Origin: Clostridiales bacterium
Lineage (GTDB): Bacteria > Bacillota_A > Clostridia > Oscillospirales > Oscillospiraceae
Assembly (NCBI GenBank): GCA_019410105.1
Contig: DXTB01000009.1
Location: 1-37,759 of the forward strand
DNA: 37,759 nucleotides
Direction: 5' to 3'
How positions within the stretch are numbered: position 1 is the first letter of the stretch; the number at the start of each line of letters is the position of its first letter. Below, piece by piece: positions 22,662-30,565 of this stretch. Both the position numbers and the translations under genes were made by a program. The notes beneath the pieces were generated by a model. The model made no database searches, was not told the origin of the DNA, and saw only the letters and a program-made list of their open reading frames with translations.

Positions 22662-23660
22662 TCAATTCCCCCGGGCACGTTCCTTTTTCAGCTTCCGGAT
22701 ATCCTCTCCCGCAAAGGGCAGCAGGGTATATTCCCCTTCAATCCGGGAGGCGATCTGGGGCGTGTACCGCCGGGCCAGCTCTCCCGGCGTCAGGTTTGTG
22801 CTGATGATGGTGGAGCGGCGCTCCATCTGGCGGGTGTTGACAATCTGGTACAGGGCGCTCTGAACGAAGGATGTGGTCATCTCGGATCCCAGATCGTCCA
22901 GAATCAGCAGATCGCAGTTCAGCACCCGCTCCACGTGGTCGTCGGCCTCCTCTTCCCGGGTGAACTTCTGCTGCTCGAATTGTGCGAAGATGTGGCCCGC
23001 GGTGTCATAGACCACCGAATGCCCCTTCTCGCTGACCTCCCGGGCAATGGCGGCGGAGAGGTGGGTCTTTCCCAGTCCGGGTGCGCCGAAGAGCAGGAGG
23101 TTCGCCGGGCGCTTGCCGAACTGGTGGGCAAAATCCGCGCAGATGTCGTAGATCATCTCCATGTGCTGCCGGACGGTGACGCCGATGTTCGGGTCATAGC
23201 GGTCCGGGTACCAGTCTGTGGAGAAGGTGTCAAAGCTCTGGTGCCCCAGGTCCAGCATCCGGGACAGCTCCTTCTGCTGCTCCCGGGCGTAATAGCCCCG
23301 CAGGCAGCGGCACACCCGGCCGTTGCGGTAGCCCGTGTCCCCGCAGAGGGCGCAGGCGGGCGTCTCCTCCAGAGCATCCTCCGGCAGGCCCATCTTCTGC
23401 AGAAGCTCCCGCTTCTCTGCCTGAAGGCTCAGATTTTCATCCCGCAGCACTGCCACCGCGGACCGGGGGTCCGTGCCGTGGCGGAGCGCACTGGTGATGA
23501 TGCGGCTCATGGTGGAGCGAAGCTCCCCGTCGATCTCCCGCAGGCGGGGCTGGCGGGCAAAAATCCGTTCCCGCCGCTCCTGATACTGGGCCTGCCGCCT
23601 CTGGCGGTCCTCCTCGAACCGCTGGAGGGCCAAGCGCATCACCTTTCCGTCATACGCCAC
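22662..23660 (-). CDS. DnaC/DnaI-like helicase-loader ATPase
   Basis: 332 residues. An N-terminal helical region is followed by a zinc-binding cluster CALCGDTGYRNGRVCRC (Cys103, 106, 117, 119), as in DnaI. The AAA+ domain has Walker A GAPGLGKTH (192-200), Walker B LLILDDLGSE (about 258) and sensor-like segment STIISTNLTP. These proteins load the replicative helicase during initiation or restart. The gene follows dnaD by 6 bases, forming the usual Firmicute DnaD-DnaC unit. Phage and transposon IstB-like relatives exist, but the zinc cluster and DnaD neighbour favour the chromosomal loader. Confidence 0.9.
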   Translation of the reverse strand: MAYDGKVMRLALQRFEEDRQRRQAQYQERRERIFARQPRLREIDGELRSTMSRIITSALRHGTDPRSAVAVLRDENLSLQAEKRELLQKMGLPEDALEETPACALCGDTGYRNGRVCRCLRGYYAREQQKELSRMLDLGHQSFDTFSTDWYPDRYDPNIGVTVRQHMEMIYDICADFAHQFGKRPANLLLFGAPGLGKTHLSAAIAREVSEKGHSVVYDTAGHIFAQFEQQKFTREEEADDHVERVLNCDLLILDDLGSEMTTSFVQSALYQIVNTRQMERRSTIISTNLTPGELARRYTPQIASRIEGEYTLLPFAGEDIRKLKKERARGN

Positions 23661-23666
23661 CGCTCA

Positions 23667-24590
23667 TCACCTCCTGTTCCGATGCAGCTCCTGCATATAT
23701 CTGCGCATCTCCGTCTCCGTGTCCCTGGGGGACTGCTGGTCCCCCCTGCGGGCCGCCGGACGGTCCCCCGCCTGAATCTCCTCCACCGTGTGGAGGCCCG
23801 CCTCGTTCCACTTCTTCAAAATGCCGTTGCAATAGGCCCACTTCAGCTCATGGCACTTCAGCACCGTTTTGTCATAGGCCAGGGCCACGGCCTCCGGGCC
23901 AAAGCCCATCTCCTGCCAGGCGAGGATATACTTCTCCTCCGAAGGCGCGGGGGGCCGGTCCCCCAGCTGCAGCGCCTTCATATACTGGGGCAGGACCCCC
24001 TGGCGCTGGGCATAGGTCCGGAGATAGGCATCCGCCGCCGCCTGGGTGTCGATCCCCATGCGGGCCCAGGCGTAGCCCTCCTTTTCGATCTGCTTCATGC
24101 CGGGGCGGCGGCCCTCGCCGAATCGGCGCTGCACCCGCTCTACACAGTGGCACACCAGCAGATAGACCACGCCCTCCGGCAGGCCCAGATAGTCCGTCAG
24201 TCCCAGCAGGATCCCCACGTCCGGGGTGGTCAGCTTTTTGCCCAGCTTCACCTCCACCTGCCGGGTGAGGGCCTGAAACGCCTTGCTGTGCTCTAGCCGC
24301 TCCGCCACGTCGGCGCGCTGATAGACGGGCCGCTCCTCCGCCGGGGCGGGCGGCGTCTCCGCGGGGGCCACCAGGCCCAGCTCCCGCAGGGCGGTCTCCG
24401 CCGCCTCGATGCGGCCGCGGTCCCACCGCAGCTCCCCGGCCAGGGACCGGGGCGGCACCGTGCCCTGCCGCCGCAGCAGCGCCAGATACAGCAGCGCCGC
24501 ATCCCCGTCGCCCCGGTCCAGCAGCCGCTTCACCGTGGCCGCGGACAGGGTGACGCTCTCATCCCCGGTATGTACCAGACAACTGGGCAT
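23667..24590 (-). CDS. DnaD domain protein (replication initiation/primosome)
   Basis: 307 residues. An N-terminal winged-helix part (about 1-75, LAGELRWDRGRIEAAETALRELGLV) is followed by a Pro/Glu linker. Two DnaB_2/DnaD helical modules come next: about 105-190 with a LTRQVEVKLGKKLTTPDVGILLGLTDYLGLP opening, and about 220-270 with YILAWQEMGFGPEAVALAYD and LKWAYCNGILKKWNEAGLHT, which contains the YxxxI-type motif. The C-terminal tail is charged. DnaD-type proteins bind DNA and help bring in the helicase with DnaC/DnaI and DnaB. A promoter lies at 24624-24652, and GGGGAGG precedes the ATG. It diverges from zapA. Confidence 0.88.
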   Translation of the reverse strand: MPSCLVHTGDESVTLSAATVKRLLDRGDGDAALLYLALLRRQGTVPPRSLAGELRWDRGRIEAAETALRELGLVAPAETPPAPAEERPVYQRADVAERLEHSKAFQALTRQVEVKLGKKLTTPDVGILLGLTDYLGLPEGVVYLLVCHCVERVQRRFGEGRRPGMKQIEKEGYAWARMGIDTQAAADAYLRTYAQRQGVLPQYMKALQLGDRPPAPSEEKYILAWQEMGFGPEAVALAYDKTVLKCHELKWAYCNGILKKWNEAGLHTVEEIQAGDRPAARRGDQQSPRDTETEMRRYMQELHRNRR

Positions 24591-24623
24591 CCTCCGCCCC
24601 TCCCCTCGTTTTGAACTCCCCCT

Positions 24624-24652
24624 ATTCTACACGATTTTCCCCGGCAGGACAA
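24624..24652 (-). promoter_or_regulatory. Promoter of the dnaD-dnaC operon
   Basis: Minus strand TTGTCC (24647-24652), 17-base spacer, TAGAAT (24624-24629), about 34 bases before the dnaD ATG. Confidence 0.7.
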
Positions 24653-24724
24653 GCCCCGGCGGAAAAAGTCCGCACCTGCCCCAGCTTCTGGCGGAAATGT
24701 GAATTTTTTCAAAACCTCCCGTTT

Positions 24725-24763
24725 TTGTGTGGCGCTGTCTTTTTTCCTATGATATACTATAAT
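24725..24763 (+). promoter_or_regulatory. Probable promoter region of the zapA operon
   Basis: AT-rich block with overlapping -10 candidates TATGAT (24748-24753, 17 bases after TTGTGT), TATACT (24753-24758, extended TG) and TATAAT (24758-24763). The exact pair cannot be chosen by eye. Confidence 0.55.
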
Positions 24764-24826
24764 TTATGATAATGGGCGGCATCTGCCCTGCCGCTGATCA
24801 ATCTACCGACGAGGGGGAAGTTGTTT

Positions 24827-25168
24827 ATGGCAAATCGCGTGGTCATCAACATCTGCGGGGAGGAGCTCACCTTCATTGCGGAGGAGTCCTCTTCTTACAT
24901 GCAGCGGGTGGGCGCCTACGTCAATGATAAAATGGCGGAGGTCCTGGACAGCTCCAAAGTGGGCCGCACGGATGCCGCCGTCCTCACCGCCGTCAACATT
25001 GCCGACGAGCTCTTCAAGGCCCAGGCCGCGGCGGAGCAGCTCCGGGGCCAGATCAAGGGGTATCTGGACGAGGCCGGCAGGGCCCAGAGCGAGGCCAGCG
25101 AGCTGAAGCGGGAGGTCTTCCGCCTCCAGCAGAAGCTGGACGCCCAGGCCCGGAAGGACCGGGGATGA
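24827..25168 (+). CDS. zapA: Cell division protein ZapA
   Basis: 113 residues. The N-terminal ZapA head (ANRVVINICGEELTFIAEESSSYMQRVGAYVNDKM) is followed by a long helix (about 45-110) forming the coiled-coil stalk (LFKAQAAAEQLRGQIKGYLDEAGR...LKREVFRLQQKLDAQ). ZapA bundles FtsZ filaments at midcell. The ATG at 24827 has GAGGGGG nine bases upstream; a TTG two codons earlier is unlikely. Its stop overlaps the start of the U32 gene (ATGA at 25165), a pairing found in many Firmicutes. Confidence 0.92.
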   Translation: MANRVVINICGEELTFIAEESSSYMQRVGAYVNDKMAEVLDSSKVGRTDAAVLTAVNIADELFKAQAAAEQLRGQIKGYLDEAGRAQSEASELKREVFRLQQKLDAQARKDRG

Positions 25169-27285
25169 GGCCGGAGCTGCTGGCCCCCGCCGGTTCGCCG
25201 GAGGCTCTGCGGGCGGCGGTCCAGAACGGCGCGGACGCGGTGTACCTGGGCTGGGGCGCCTTCAACGCCCGCAGGGGCGCGAAAAATTTTTCTGATGAGG
25301 AGTTCGCCGCCGCCCTGGCCTACTGCCACGAGCGGGGGGTCCGGGTCTTTCTGACGCTGAACACCCTGGTGACGGACCGGGAGCTGCCCCAGGCGCTGGA
25401 GACAGCCGTTCAGGCCGGCCGCCTGGGGGTGGACGCGGTGCTGGTGCAGGACTGGGGGCTGTTCGGCCTGCTGCGCCGGACGCTGCCGGATCTGCCCCTC
25501 CACGCCAGCACCCAGATGAGCCTGTTCACCTCCGGCGGCGCCCGGGAGATCGCCGCCGACGGCTGTGAGCGGGTGGTCATTGCCCGGGAGTGTTCGGCGG
25601 AGGACACCCGTACGATCTGTGAAAACTGCCCTGTGGAAGTGGAGGTCTTTGCCCACGGGGCGCTGTGCATGTGCTACTCCGGCCAGTGCGGGATGAGCGC
25701 CCTGATCGGGGGCCGCTCCGGAAACCGGGGCCGCTGCGCCCAGCCCTGCCGCCTGCCCTACGGGGTTAACGCCCCCGCCAAAAAGGCATATCCCCTGAGC
25801 CTGAAGGACAGCTGTCTGGCCGGACGGCTGGAGGAGATAGGGGCCATGGGCGTATCCTGCGTGAAGCTGGAGGGCCGCATGAAGCGGCCGGAGTATGTGG
25901 CCGTCATCACCCGCATCTACGCCCGCCTGCTGGAGGAGGGCCGTGGTCCCACCGCCGACGAGCGGGCGGAGCTGGAGCAGGCCTTCTCCCGGTCCGGCTT
26001 CACCGACTGGTACTGGCAGGGCAAACACGGCGCTGCCATGTTCGGCACCCGTCCGGAGAACGCTCCGGACCCCAAGGACCTCTTTGAGGAGGCCCGCCGG
26101 GCCTATGAACGGGACATCCTGCGGACGGTGCCGGTGGATCTCTCCTGCTCCGTTTCCGCGGGGGTGCCCTGCACCCTGACCGTGTCGGACCGGGACGGCC
26201 ACATCGTCACGGTCACCGGCCCGGTGCCGGAGGCCGCCCGGACCCGGGCCCTGGATGGACTGGAGCTGGAAGCCCGCCTCCGCAAGACCGGCGGCACCGC
26301 CTACCGCTGCGACACCGTGGTCACCCTGGTAGATGAGGGGCTGTCCCTCTCCGCCAGTGCCGTCAATGCCCTGCGGCGGGATGCGCTGGCGGCTCTCACC
26401 GCCGCCCGCACTGCGCCGCCCAAGCGCCGGGAGCTGCCGGTGCCGCCCCTGCCGGAGGCCGACTGCACAGCGGAGGCGCCCCGGCTCACCATTTCCGTGA
26501 CCCGGCTGGAGCAGCTCTCCCCCGCCCTGCTGGAGCTGGGCTGCCCGGCCCGGGTCTATATCCCGCTGGAAGAGGTCTCCCGGCTGGAATCTCTCCCGGG
26601 AGAAGGCCCGGAGTGGTGCGCCGTTCTGCCCCGGGTCTGGCGGGACCGGGACGAGCCTGCGCTCCGCACCTTGCTGGAGCGGGCCCGGGCTCTGGGCTTT
26701 ACCGGTGTTCTGATCGGAAATCTGGGCCATCTGCCCCTGGTGCGGGGCCTGAACTTCCATCTCTACGGCGATTACGGCCTGAATGTGTTCAATTCCCGGT
26801 CCCTGGCCTATCTGAAGGACAAGGAGCTGGAGAGCGCCTGCGTGTCCTTTGAGCTGCGGTTCGCCCAGATCCGGGATCTGAAAAAGGTGCTGCGGGCGGA
26901 GGCCATTGTCTACGGCCGCCTGCCCCTGATGATTACGGAGAACTGCCTGGTGCAGAACGAGACCGGCTGCCGCCTGGACCGGCAGGGCCCTTGTGTCCCG
27001 GAGGACGGCCCCTGCCGCTGCGGCCAGCCCAATGTTCTGGTCGACCGCACCGGCGCCGCTTTTCCCCTGCTGCCCGCCTACGGCCACCGGACGGAAATCC
27101 AGAACAGCAAGCCGCTGTATCTGGCGGTCCGACCGGAGCACCGCAGGCTGGGACTGGCCTATGCCCGTCTCCGCTTCACCACGGAGACAGCGGAGGAATG
27201 CGTGTCCGTTGTGCAAAACTATCTGGATGCCGCGCCCGCCGCGGGGGATTTCACCCGGGGGCTTTACGAACGGGGAGTTGAATAA
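25165..27285 (+). CDS. U32-family protein (RlhA-like, with DUF3656-type C-terminus)
   Basis: 706 residues. The N-terminal U32 domain begins LLAPAGSPEALRAAVQNGADAVYLG. The family signature EVFAHGALCMCYSGQCGMS lies at about 160-178, followed by GNRGRCAQPCRLPY; these cysteines fit an iron-sulfur site. The extended C-terminal half corresponds to DUF3656 and matches the architecture of E. coli YdcP/RlhA, which is required for hydroxylation of a 23S rRNA cytidine. Older annotations call these collagenase-like peptidases. An RNA-modification role is therefore likely but not proven for this protein. It is translationally coupled to zapA and is followed 4 bases later by a membrane-protein gene. Confidence 0.9.
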   Translation: MRPELLAPAGSPEALRAAVQNGADAVYLGWGAFNARRGAKNFSDEEFAAALAYCHERGVRVFLTLNTLVTDRELPQALETAVQAGRLGVDAVLVQDWGLFGLLRRTLPDLPLHASTQMSLFTSGGAREIAADGCERVVIARECSAEDTRTICENCPVEVEVFAHGALCMCYSGQCGMSALIGGRSGNRGRCAQPCRLPYGVNAPAKKAYPLSLKDSCLAGRLEEIGAMGVSCVKLEGRMKRPEYVAVITRIYARLLEEGRGPTADERAELEQAFSRSGFTDWYWQGKHGAAMFGTRPENAPDPKDLFEEARRAYERDILRTVPVDLSCSVSAGVPCTLTVSDRDGHIVTVTGPVPEAARTRALDGLELEARLRKTGGTAYRCDTVVTLVDEGLSLSASAVNALRRDALAALTAARTAPPKRRELPVPPLPEADCTAEAPRLTISVTRLEQLSPALLELGCPARVYIPLEEVSRLESLPGEGPEWCAVLPRVWRDRDEPALRTLLERARALGFTGVLIGNLGHLPLVRGLNFHLYGDYGLNVFNSRSLAYLKDKELESACVSFELRFAQIRDLKKVLRAEAIVYGRLPLMITENCLVQNETGCRLDRQGPCVPEDGPCRCGQPNVLVDRTGAAFPLLPAYGHRTEIQNSKPLYLAVRPEHRRLGLAYARLRFTTETAEECVSVVQNYLDAAPAAGDFTRGLYERGVE

Positions 27286-27289
27286 TCAA

Positions 27290-27967
27290 ATGGCAGCCTG
27301 GATAGATACCCGCTGGTTTTGGACCCTTTTGATCCTTACCCTCTGCGGAGAGTTTCTGCTTCCCTGCCTGCTGGCCCGGAAGGATCCAGCCTATCGGCCT
27401 GGAACCATGGCGGTCAGCGTTCTGGGCAGAAGGGGCGGTCCCGTGGCCCGGGTCTACCGCCTGTGGCTGGCGTGGCTGGGGATATGGCTTTTGACCACTG
27501 CCGCCGTCTACGCCGTCGGCGCGGCGCCGGCCTCCCGGTGGCTGGCGGCGGGATTGGCCGTGTTCCTGGGCGGCTTCGCCCTGGGCGCCGGTATCCTGGC
27601 TGCCCTGTTTCCCACCGGGCTCACCAAAGATCTGTCGGATCCCTCTGCCCTGATCCACGGCATTGCCTCTGCCCTGGGCTTTTTCGCCCTGCTGTTCCTC
27701 CCCCTCTGGCGGGCGCTGCTGGCGCTGGAGACAGACTCCCCGGTTATGGCGTGGGCCTGCTTTGCCGCCCTGGGGCTGGCGCTGGTATTCTTCACGCTGT
27801 TTGTCCTCTCGGACAAAGACCGCTTCCAGGGCACGGCTGTGGCCCGTGAGGGTCTTTGGGAACAGCTCTGCCTGGCGGCCATGTATGTTCCCTTGTTGCT
27901 GGATGCAATCGTCCACCTGGTTTCTGCCCCTGAGCTGTACAGCCCTCTGCACGGAATCTTACACTGA
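27290..27967 (+). CDS. DUF998-like multi-pass membrane protein
   Basis: 225 residues from the ATG at 27290, which has GGGGAG about 12 bases upstream at the end of the U32 gene. About six hydrophobic helices are visible: WFWTLLILTLCGEFLLPCLLA, WLAWLGIWLLTTAAVYAV, LAAGLAVFLGGFALGAGILAALF, SALGFFALLFLPLWRALLA, WACFAALGLALVFFTLFVL and the C-terminal helix. The pattern GAGILAALFP...GIASALGFFALLFLPL resembles DUF998 proteins, whose function is unknown. It is probably the last gene of the zapA operon. Confidence 0.7.
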   Translation: MAAWIDTRWFWTLLILTLCGEFLLPCLLARKDPAYRPGTMAVSVLGRRGGPVARVYRLWLAWLGIWLLTTAAVYAVGAAPASRWLAAGLAVFLGGFALGAGILAALFPTGLTKDLSDPSALIHGIASALGFFALLFLPLWRALLALETDSPVMAWACFAALGLALVFFTLFVLSDKDRFQGTAVAREGLWEQLCLAAMYVPLLLDAIVHLVSAPELYSPLHGILH

Positions 27968-27976
27968 TAAAAGCAG

Positions 27977-28020
27977 GGATGCATCTGTCCGCCCATCAGC
28001 GGGACTTGTCTCCTGCATCC
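27977..28020 (+). other. Possible RNA hairpin after the zapA operon
   Basis: GGATGCA (27977-27983) pairs with TGCATCC (28014-28020), enclosing a smaller GTCC/GGAC stem. No U-run follows, so transcription termination here is uncertain. Confidence 0.4.
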
Positions 28021-28040
28021 AATGGGTTTAACCGCCTGAA

Positions 28041-28113
28041 AGCATCATATTTCCTATACAATTCATAAATTTTATTCTATATTATACAAACCGTATTTAT
28101 TTTGGAGTTTGAC
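28041..28113 (+). promoter_or_regulatory. AT-rich promoter region of the dut-mre operon
   Basis: A sharply AT-rich stretch ahead of dut contains several -10-like words (TATACA, TATATT, TATTAT). No pair with a standard spacer stands out, so only the region is marked. Confidence 0.4.
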
Positions 28114-28545
28114 ATGGAAGAGATCAAGGTAAAATATTTCACAGATGACATCGACGAGCTGTGCTACGTGGAGGGCAAGTCCGACTGGATCGACCTACAT
28201 GCGGCGGAAACCGTGACTATGAAGGCCGGGGAGTTCCGGCTGATCCCCTTGGGGGTGGCCATCGCCCTGCCGGAGGGGTATGAAGCCCACATCGTCCCCC
28301 GCAGCTCCACCTTTAAGAATTACGGCATTCTGCAGACCAACTCCATGGGCGTGGTAGACTACACCTACCGGGGCGACGGTGACCAGTGGCGGATGCCCGC
28401 CTACGCCACCCGGGATGTGACCATTGAGAAAAACGCCCGGATCTGCCAGTTCCGCATCATGAAAAACCAGCCCCGGCTGACCTTCACCAAAGTGGAGCAT
28501 CTGGACGGTCCCGACCGGGGCGGCTTCGGCTCCACCGGAAAGTGA
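28114..28545 (+). CDS. dut: dUTP diphosphatase
   Basis: 143 residues, trimeric dUTPase type. Motif I IDLHA (26-30), motif [13 protein letters not shown] (62-72), motif [13 protein letters not shown] (79-88) with the catalytic Asp, motif IV RICQFRI (109-115) and the C-terminal P-loop-like motif V RGGFGSTG (135-142) are all present. It splits dUTP to dUMP, preventing uracil incorporation and feeding dTMP synthesis. The ATG at 28114 follows TTGGAG by 6 bases. It heads a compact run of six genes and lies 10 bases before maf, another nucleotide-cleaning enzyme. Confidence 0.93.
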   Translation: MEEIKVKYFTDDIDELCYVEGKSDWIDLHAAETVTMKAGEFRLIPLGVAIALPEGYEAHIVPRSSTFKNYGILQTNSMGVVDYTYRGDGDQWRMPAYATRDVTIEKNARICQFRIMKNQPRLTFTKVEHLDGPDRGGFGSTGK

Positions 28546-28555
28546 GGGCGCGGCC

Positions 28556-29134
28556 ATGGCAAAGATCGTACTGGCCTCCGGCTCTCCCCGGCGGCAGGAG
28601 CTGCTCCAGCGCATCGGCATCACGGACTTCGACATCCGGGTCCCCCGGACGGAGGAAACCTATCCCGCCGGCCTCTCCCCCCGGGAGACGGTGGAGTACA
28701 TCTCCCGGGAGAAGTCCGACGCGGCCGCCGCTCTCTGCACACCGGAGGAAATCATCATCACTGCCGACACCATGGTGTTTCTGAACGACCAGCGTCTCGG
28801 CAAGCCTGTGGACGAGGCGGACGCCCTGCGGATGCTGACGGCCCTTCAGGGCCGCCGCCACACGGTATGCACCGGCATCACCGTCCGCCGGGGCGGCGAG
28901 ATCCTGACGGAGAGCGCGTCCACCGACGTGTATTTCCGCCCTGCCGCGGAGGCGGAGCTCCGGGGCTACATCCGCACCGGCGAGCCCATGGACAAGGCCG
29001 GGGCCTACGGCGTCCAGGGGCTGGGTGCCCTTCTGGTGGAGCGGCTGGACGGTGACTTTTTCAACGTGATGGGTCTGCCGGTCCTGCGCTTGAGCCGGAT
29101 GCTGGAGCGGTTCGGCGTCCATTTCTTCTGCTGA
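28556..29134 (+). CDS. maf: Maf-family nucleoside triphosphate pyrophosphatase
   Basis: 192 residues. Family motifs: SGSPRRQELL (8-17), the catalytic-base region ADTMV (70-74, Asp71), GKP (82-84) and DKAGAYGVQGLGA with FFNVMGLPV near the end. Maf enzymes hydrolyse dTTP/UTP or modified NTPs to monophosphates; loss or excess affects septation in Bacillus. Its position before mreC-mreD is conserved in many bacteria. It is separated from dut by 10 bases and from mreC by 22. Confidence 0.94.
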   Translation: MAKIVLASGSPRRQELLQRIGITDFDIRVPRTEETYPAGLSPRETVEYISREKSDAAAALCTPEEIIITADTMVFLNDQRLGKPVDEADALRMLTALQGRRHTVCTGITVRRGGEILTESASTDVYFRPAAEAELRGYIRTGEPMDKAGAYGVQGLGALLVERLDGDFFNVMGLPVLRLSRMLERFGVHFFC

Positions 29135-29156
29135 CCAACGATCAGGAGGGTTTCCT

Positions 29157-29996
29157 TTGAAGAAATTTTTTCGGGAACACGGCATCTGGGTCCTGTTCGC
29201 CACGGCGGTGATCGCCGTGAGCCTGTCCCTCATGTCCTTTTTCTCCAACACCTCCTCTCCCCTGTCCAATCTGGCGGGGATCATCGCCTCCCCCTTCCGG
29301 TCGGCCTACACCGCTGTGACAGGCTGGATCACAGACAAGCAGAACTACTATCAGGACGTCACCGCCCTGGAGGAGGAGAACGCCGCCCTGCGGCGGGAAA
29401 ACGCCATCCTCAAGGCCCAGAACCGCCTGGCTCAGACCAACAATGAGGAAAACGCCCGCCTGCGGGATCTGCTGAACCTGCGGCCCCAGAACTATGACCT
29501 GGAGCTGGAGACGGCCTCCGTCACGGAGCGCACGGTCACCAACTGGACCTCCTCCCTGACACTGAACATCGGCACGGATCACGGTGTCGAAGTGAACGAC
29601 TGCGTCATCGACGAGACGTATGCCCTGGTGGGTGTGGTCAGCGAAGTGGGACTCAACTGGTGCACGGTCCTCACCATCGTGGACACGGACACCTCCCTGG
29701 GCGCCCAGGTGTTCCGCACCAAGGACCTGGGGCTGGCGGTGGGCGACTTCTCCCTGATGCGGGAGAACCGCCTGCGGCTGGACTATCTGCCCGCGGACTG
29801 TCAGCTGCTGGGCGGCGATCTGGTGGTCACCTCCGGCCTGGGCGGGTATTATCCCTCCGGCCTCTCTGTCGGCACAGTGGAGGAGGTGCAGCTCAGCGAC
29901 TCCGGCGCCGCCTCCTACGCGGTGCTGGAACCCGCCGCCGACTTTGACAGTCTGGTGGAGGTCTTCGTCATCAAATCCTTTGACATCCAGACCTGA
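29157..29996 (+). CDS. mreC: Rod shape-determining protein MreC
   Basis: 279 residues. A short cytoplasmic N-terminus (MKKFFREHG) and one membrane helix (about 11-28) precede a coiled coil (about 60-95, LEEENAALRRENAILKAQN). The double beta-barrel MreC domain (about 110-275) follows, with VTERTVTNWTSSLTLNIGTDHGVEVNDCVI and GLGGYYPSGLSVGTV. MreC acts outside the membrane to activate the elongasome transpeptidase PBP2. The start is TTG at 29157, six bases after AGGAGGG. No mreB is in the window, so the actin homologue must lie elsewhere. Confidence 0.95.
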   Translation: MKKFFREHGIWVLFATAVIAVSLSLMSFFSNTSSPLSNLAGIIASPFRSAYTAVTGWITDKQNYYQDVTALEEENAALRRENAILKAQNRLAQTNNEENARLRDLLNLRPQNYDLELETASVTERTVTNWTSSLTLNIGTDHGVEVNDCVIDETYALVGVVSEVGLNWCTVLTIVDTDTSLGAQVFRTKDLGLAVGDFSLMRENRLRLDYLPADCQLLGGDLVVTSGLGGYYPSGLSVGTVEEVQLSDSGAASYAVLEPAADFDSLVEVFVIKSFDIQT

Positions 29997-30038
29997 TGGG
30001 ACGGATGTCCCCACCTGTTCGGAAAGGAGGCTCCGGCA

Positions 30039-30551
30039 TTGCTGGCGCGGAATGAGACCATTTTCAAATGGGCCCTGTATGCCGGGGCCACGGCAGTGTT
30101 CTTCCTGCTCCAGGGGGCGGTGCTCCAGCGGATCACCCTCTGGGGCGTCATTCCCTTTGTGTTCCCCATCCTGGTGGCGGTCCTGGGTATGTATGAGGGT
30201 CCCCTCCCCGCCTCCGTCTACGCCCTGACGGTGGGAGTGCTGTGCGACCTGCTGCTGCCGGCGTCCATCCCCTGCTTTTACACCCTGATCTTTCCCGCGG
30301 CGGGGCTATGCGCGGCGCTGATCTCCCAGAGCCTGCTGCCGGCGGGCTTTCTCTGTGGGGTGGTCACCTCCGTGCTCTCCTTCCTCCTCACAGACGCCTT
30401 TCACTGTGTCGTGCTGTGGGCCGGGGGGAAAGCCGCCTGGGCTGCGGGGGCCCAGGTCTTCCTGCGGGAGGTCTGCGTCTCCATCCTGCTGGTGGTCCCG
30501 GTGGTGTTGCTGTTCTCTGCCGTGTTCCGCCGCACCCACCTGGATGACTGA
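30039..30551 (+). CDS. mreD: Rod shape-determining protein MreD
   Basis: 170 residues, an integral membrane protein with about five helices (WALYAGATAVFFLLQGAVLQRI, WGVIPFVFPILVAVLGMYEG, ALTVGVLCDLLLPASIPCFYTLIFP and two more), as in the MreD family of membrane partners of MreC. It begins at a TTG at 30039, eight bases after AAAGGAGG; no ATG in this frame precedes the first helix. It lies 42 bases after mreC and 14 before the PBP gene. Confidence 0.9.
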   Translation: MLARNETIFKWALYAGATAVFFLLQGAVLQRITLWGVIPFVFPILVAVLGMYEGPLPASVYALTVGVLCDLLLPASIPCFYTLIFPAAGLCAALISQSLLPAGFLCGVVTSVLSFLLTDAFHCVVLWAGGKAAWAAGAQVFLREVCVSILLVVPVVLLFSAVFRRTHLDD

Positions 30552-30565
30552 GAAGGAGGCTGTCT

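Noticed and set aside
19633..22665. A 1010-residue open frame on the minus strand opposite ileS
   Set aside because: It mirrors ileS codons in GC-rich sequence, has low-complexity His/Gly/Val content and no recognisable domain; the sense-strand IleRS is unambiguous.
26593..28712. TCTCCCGGGAGA palindromes near 26593 and 28701 (and a related one near 1824) as possible Noc sites
   Set aside because: They lie in coding sequence, where TCC CGG GAG simply encodes Ser-Arg-Glu, and they lack the AT-rich flanks of the Bacillus Noc site.
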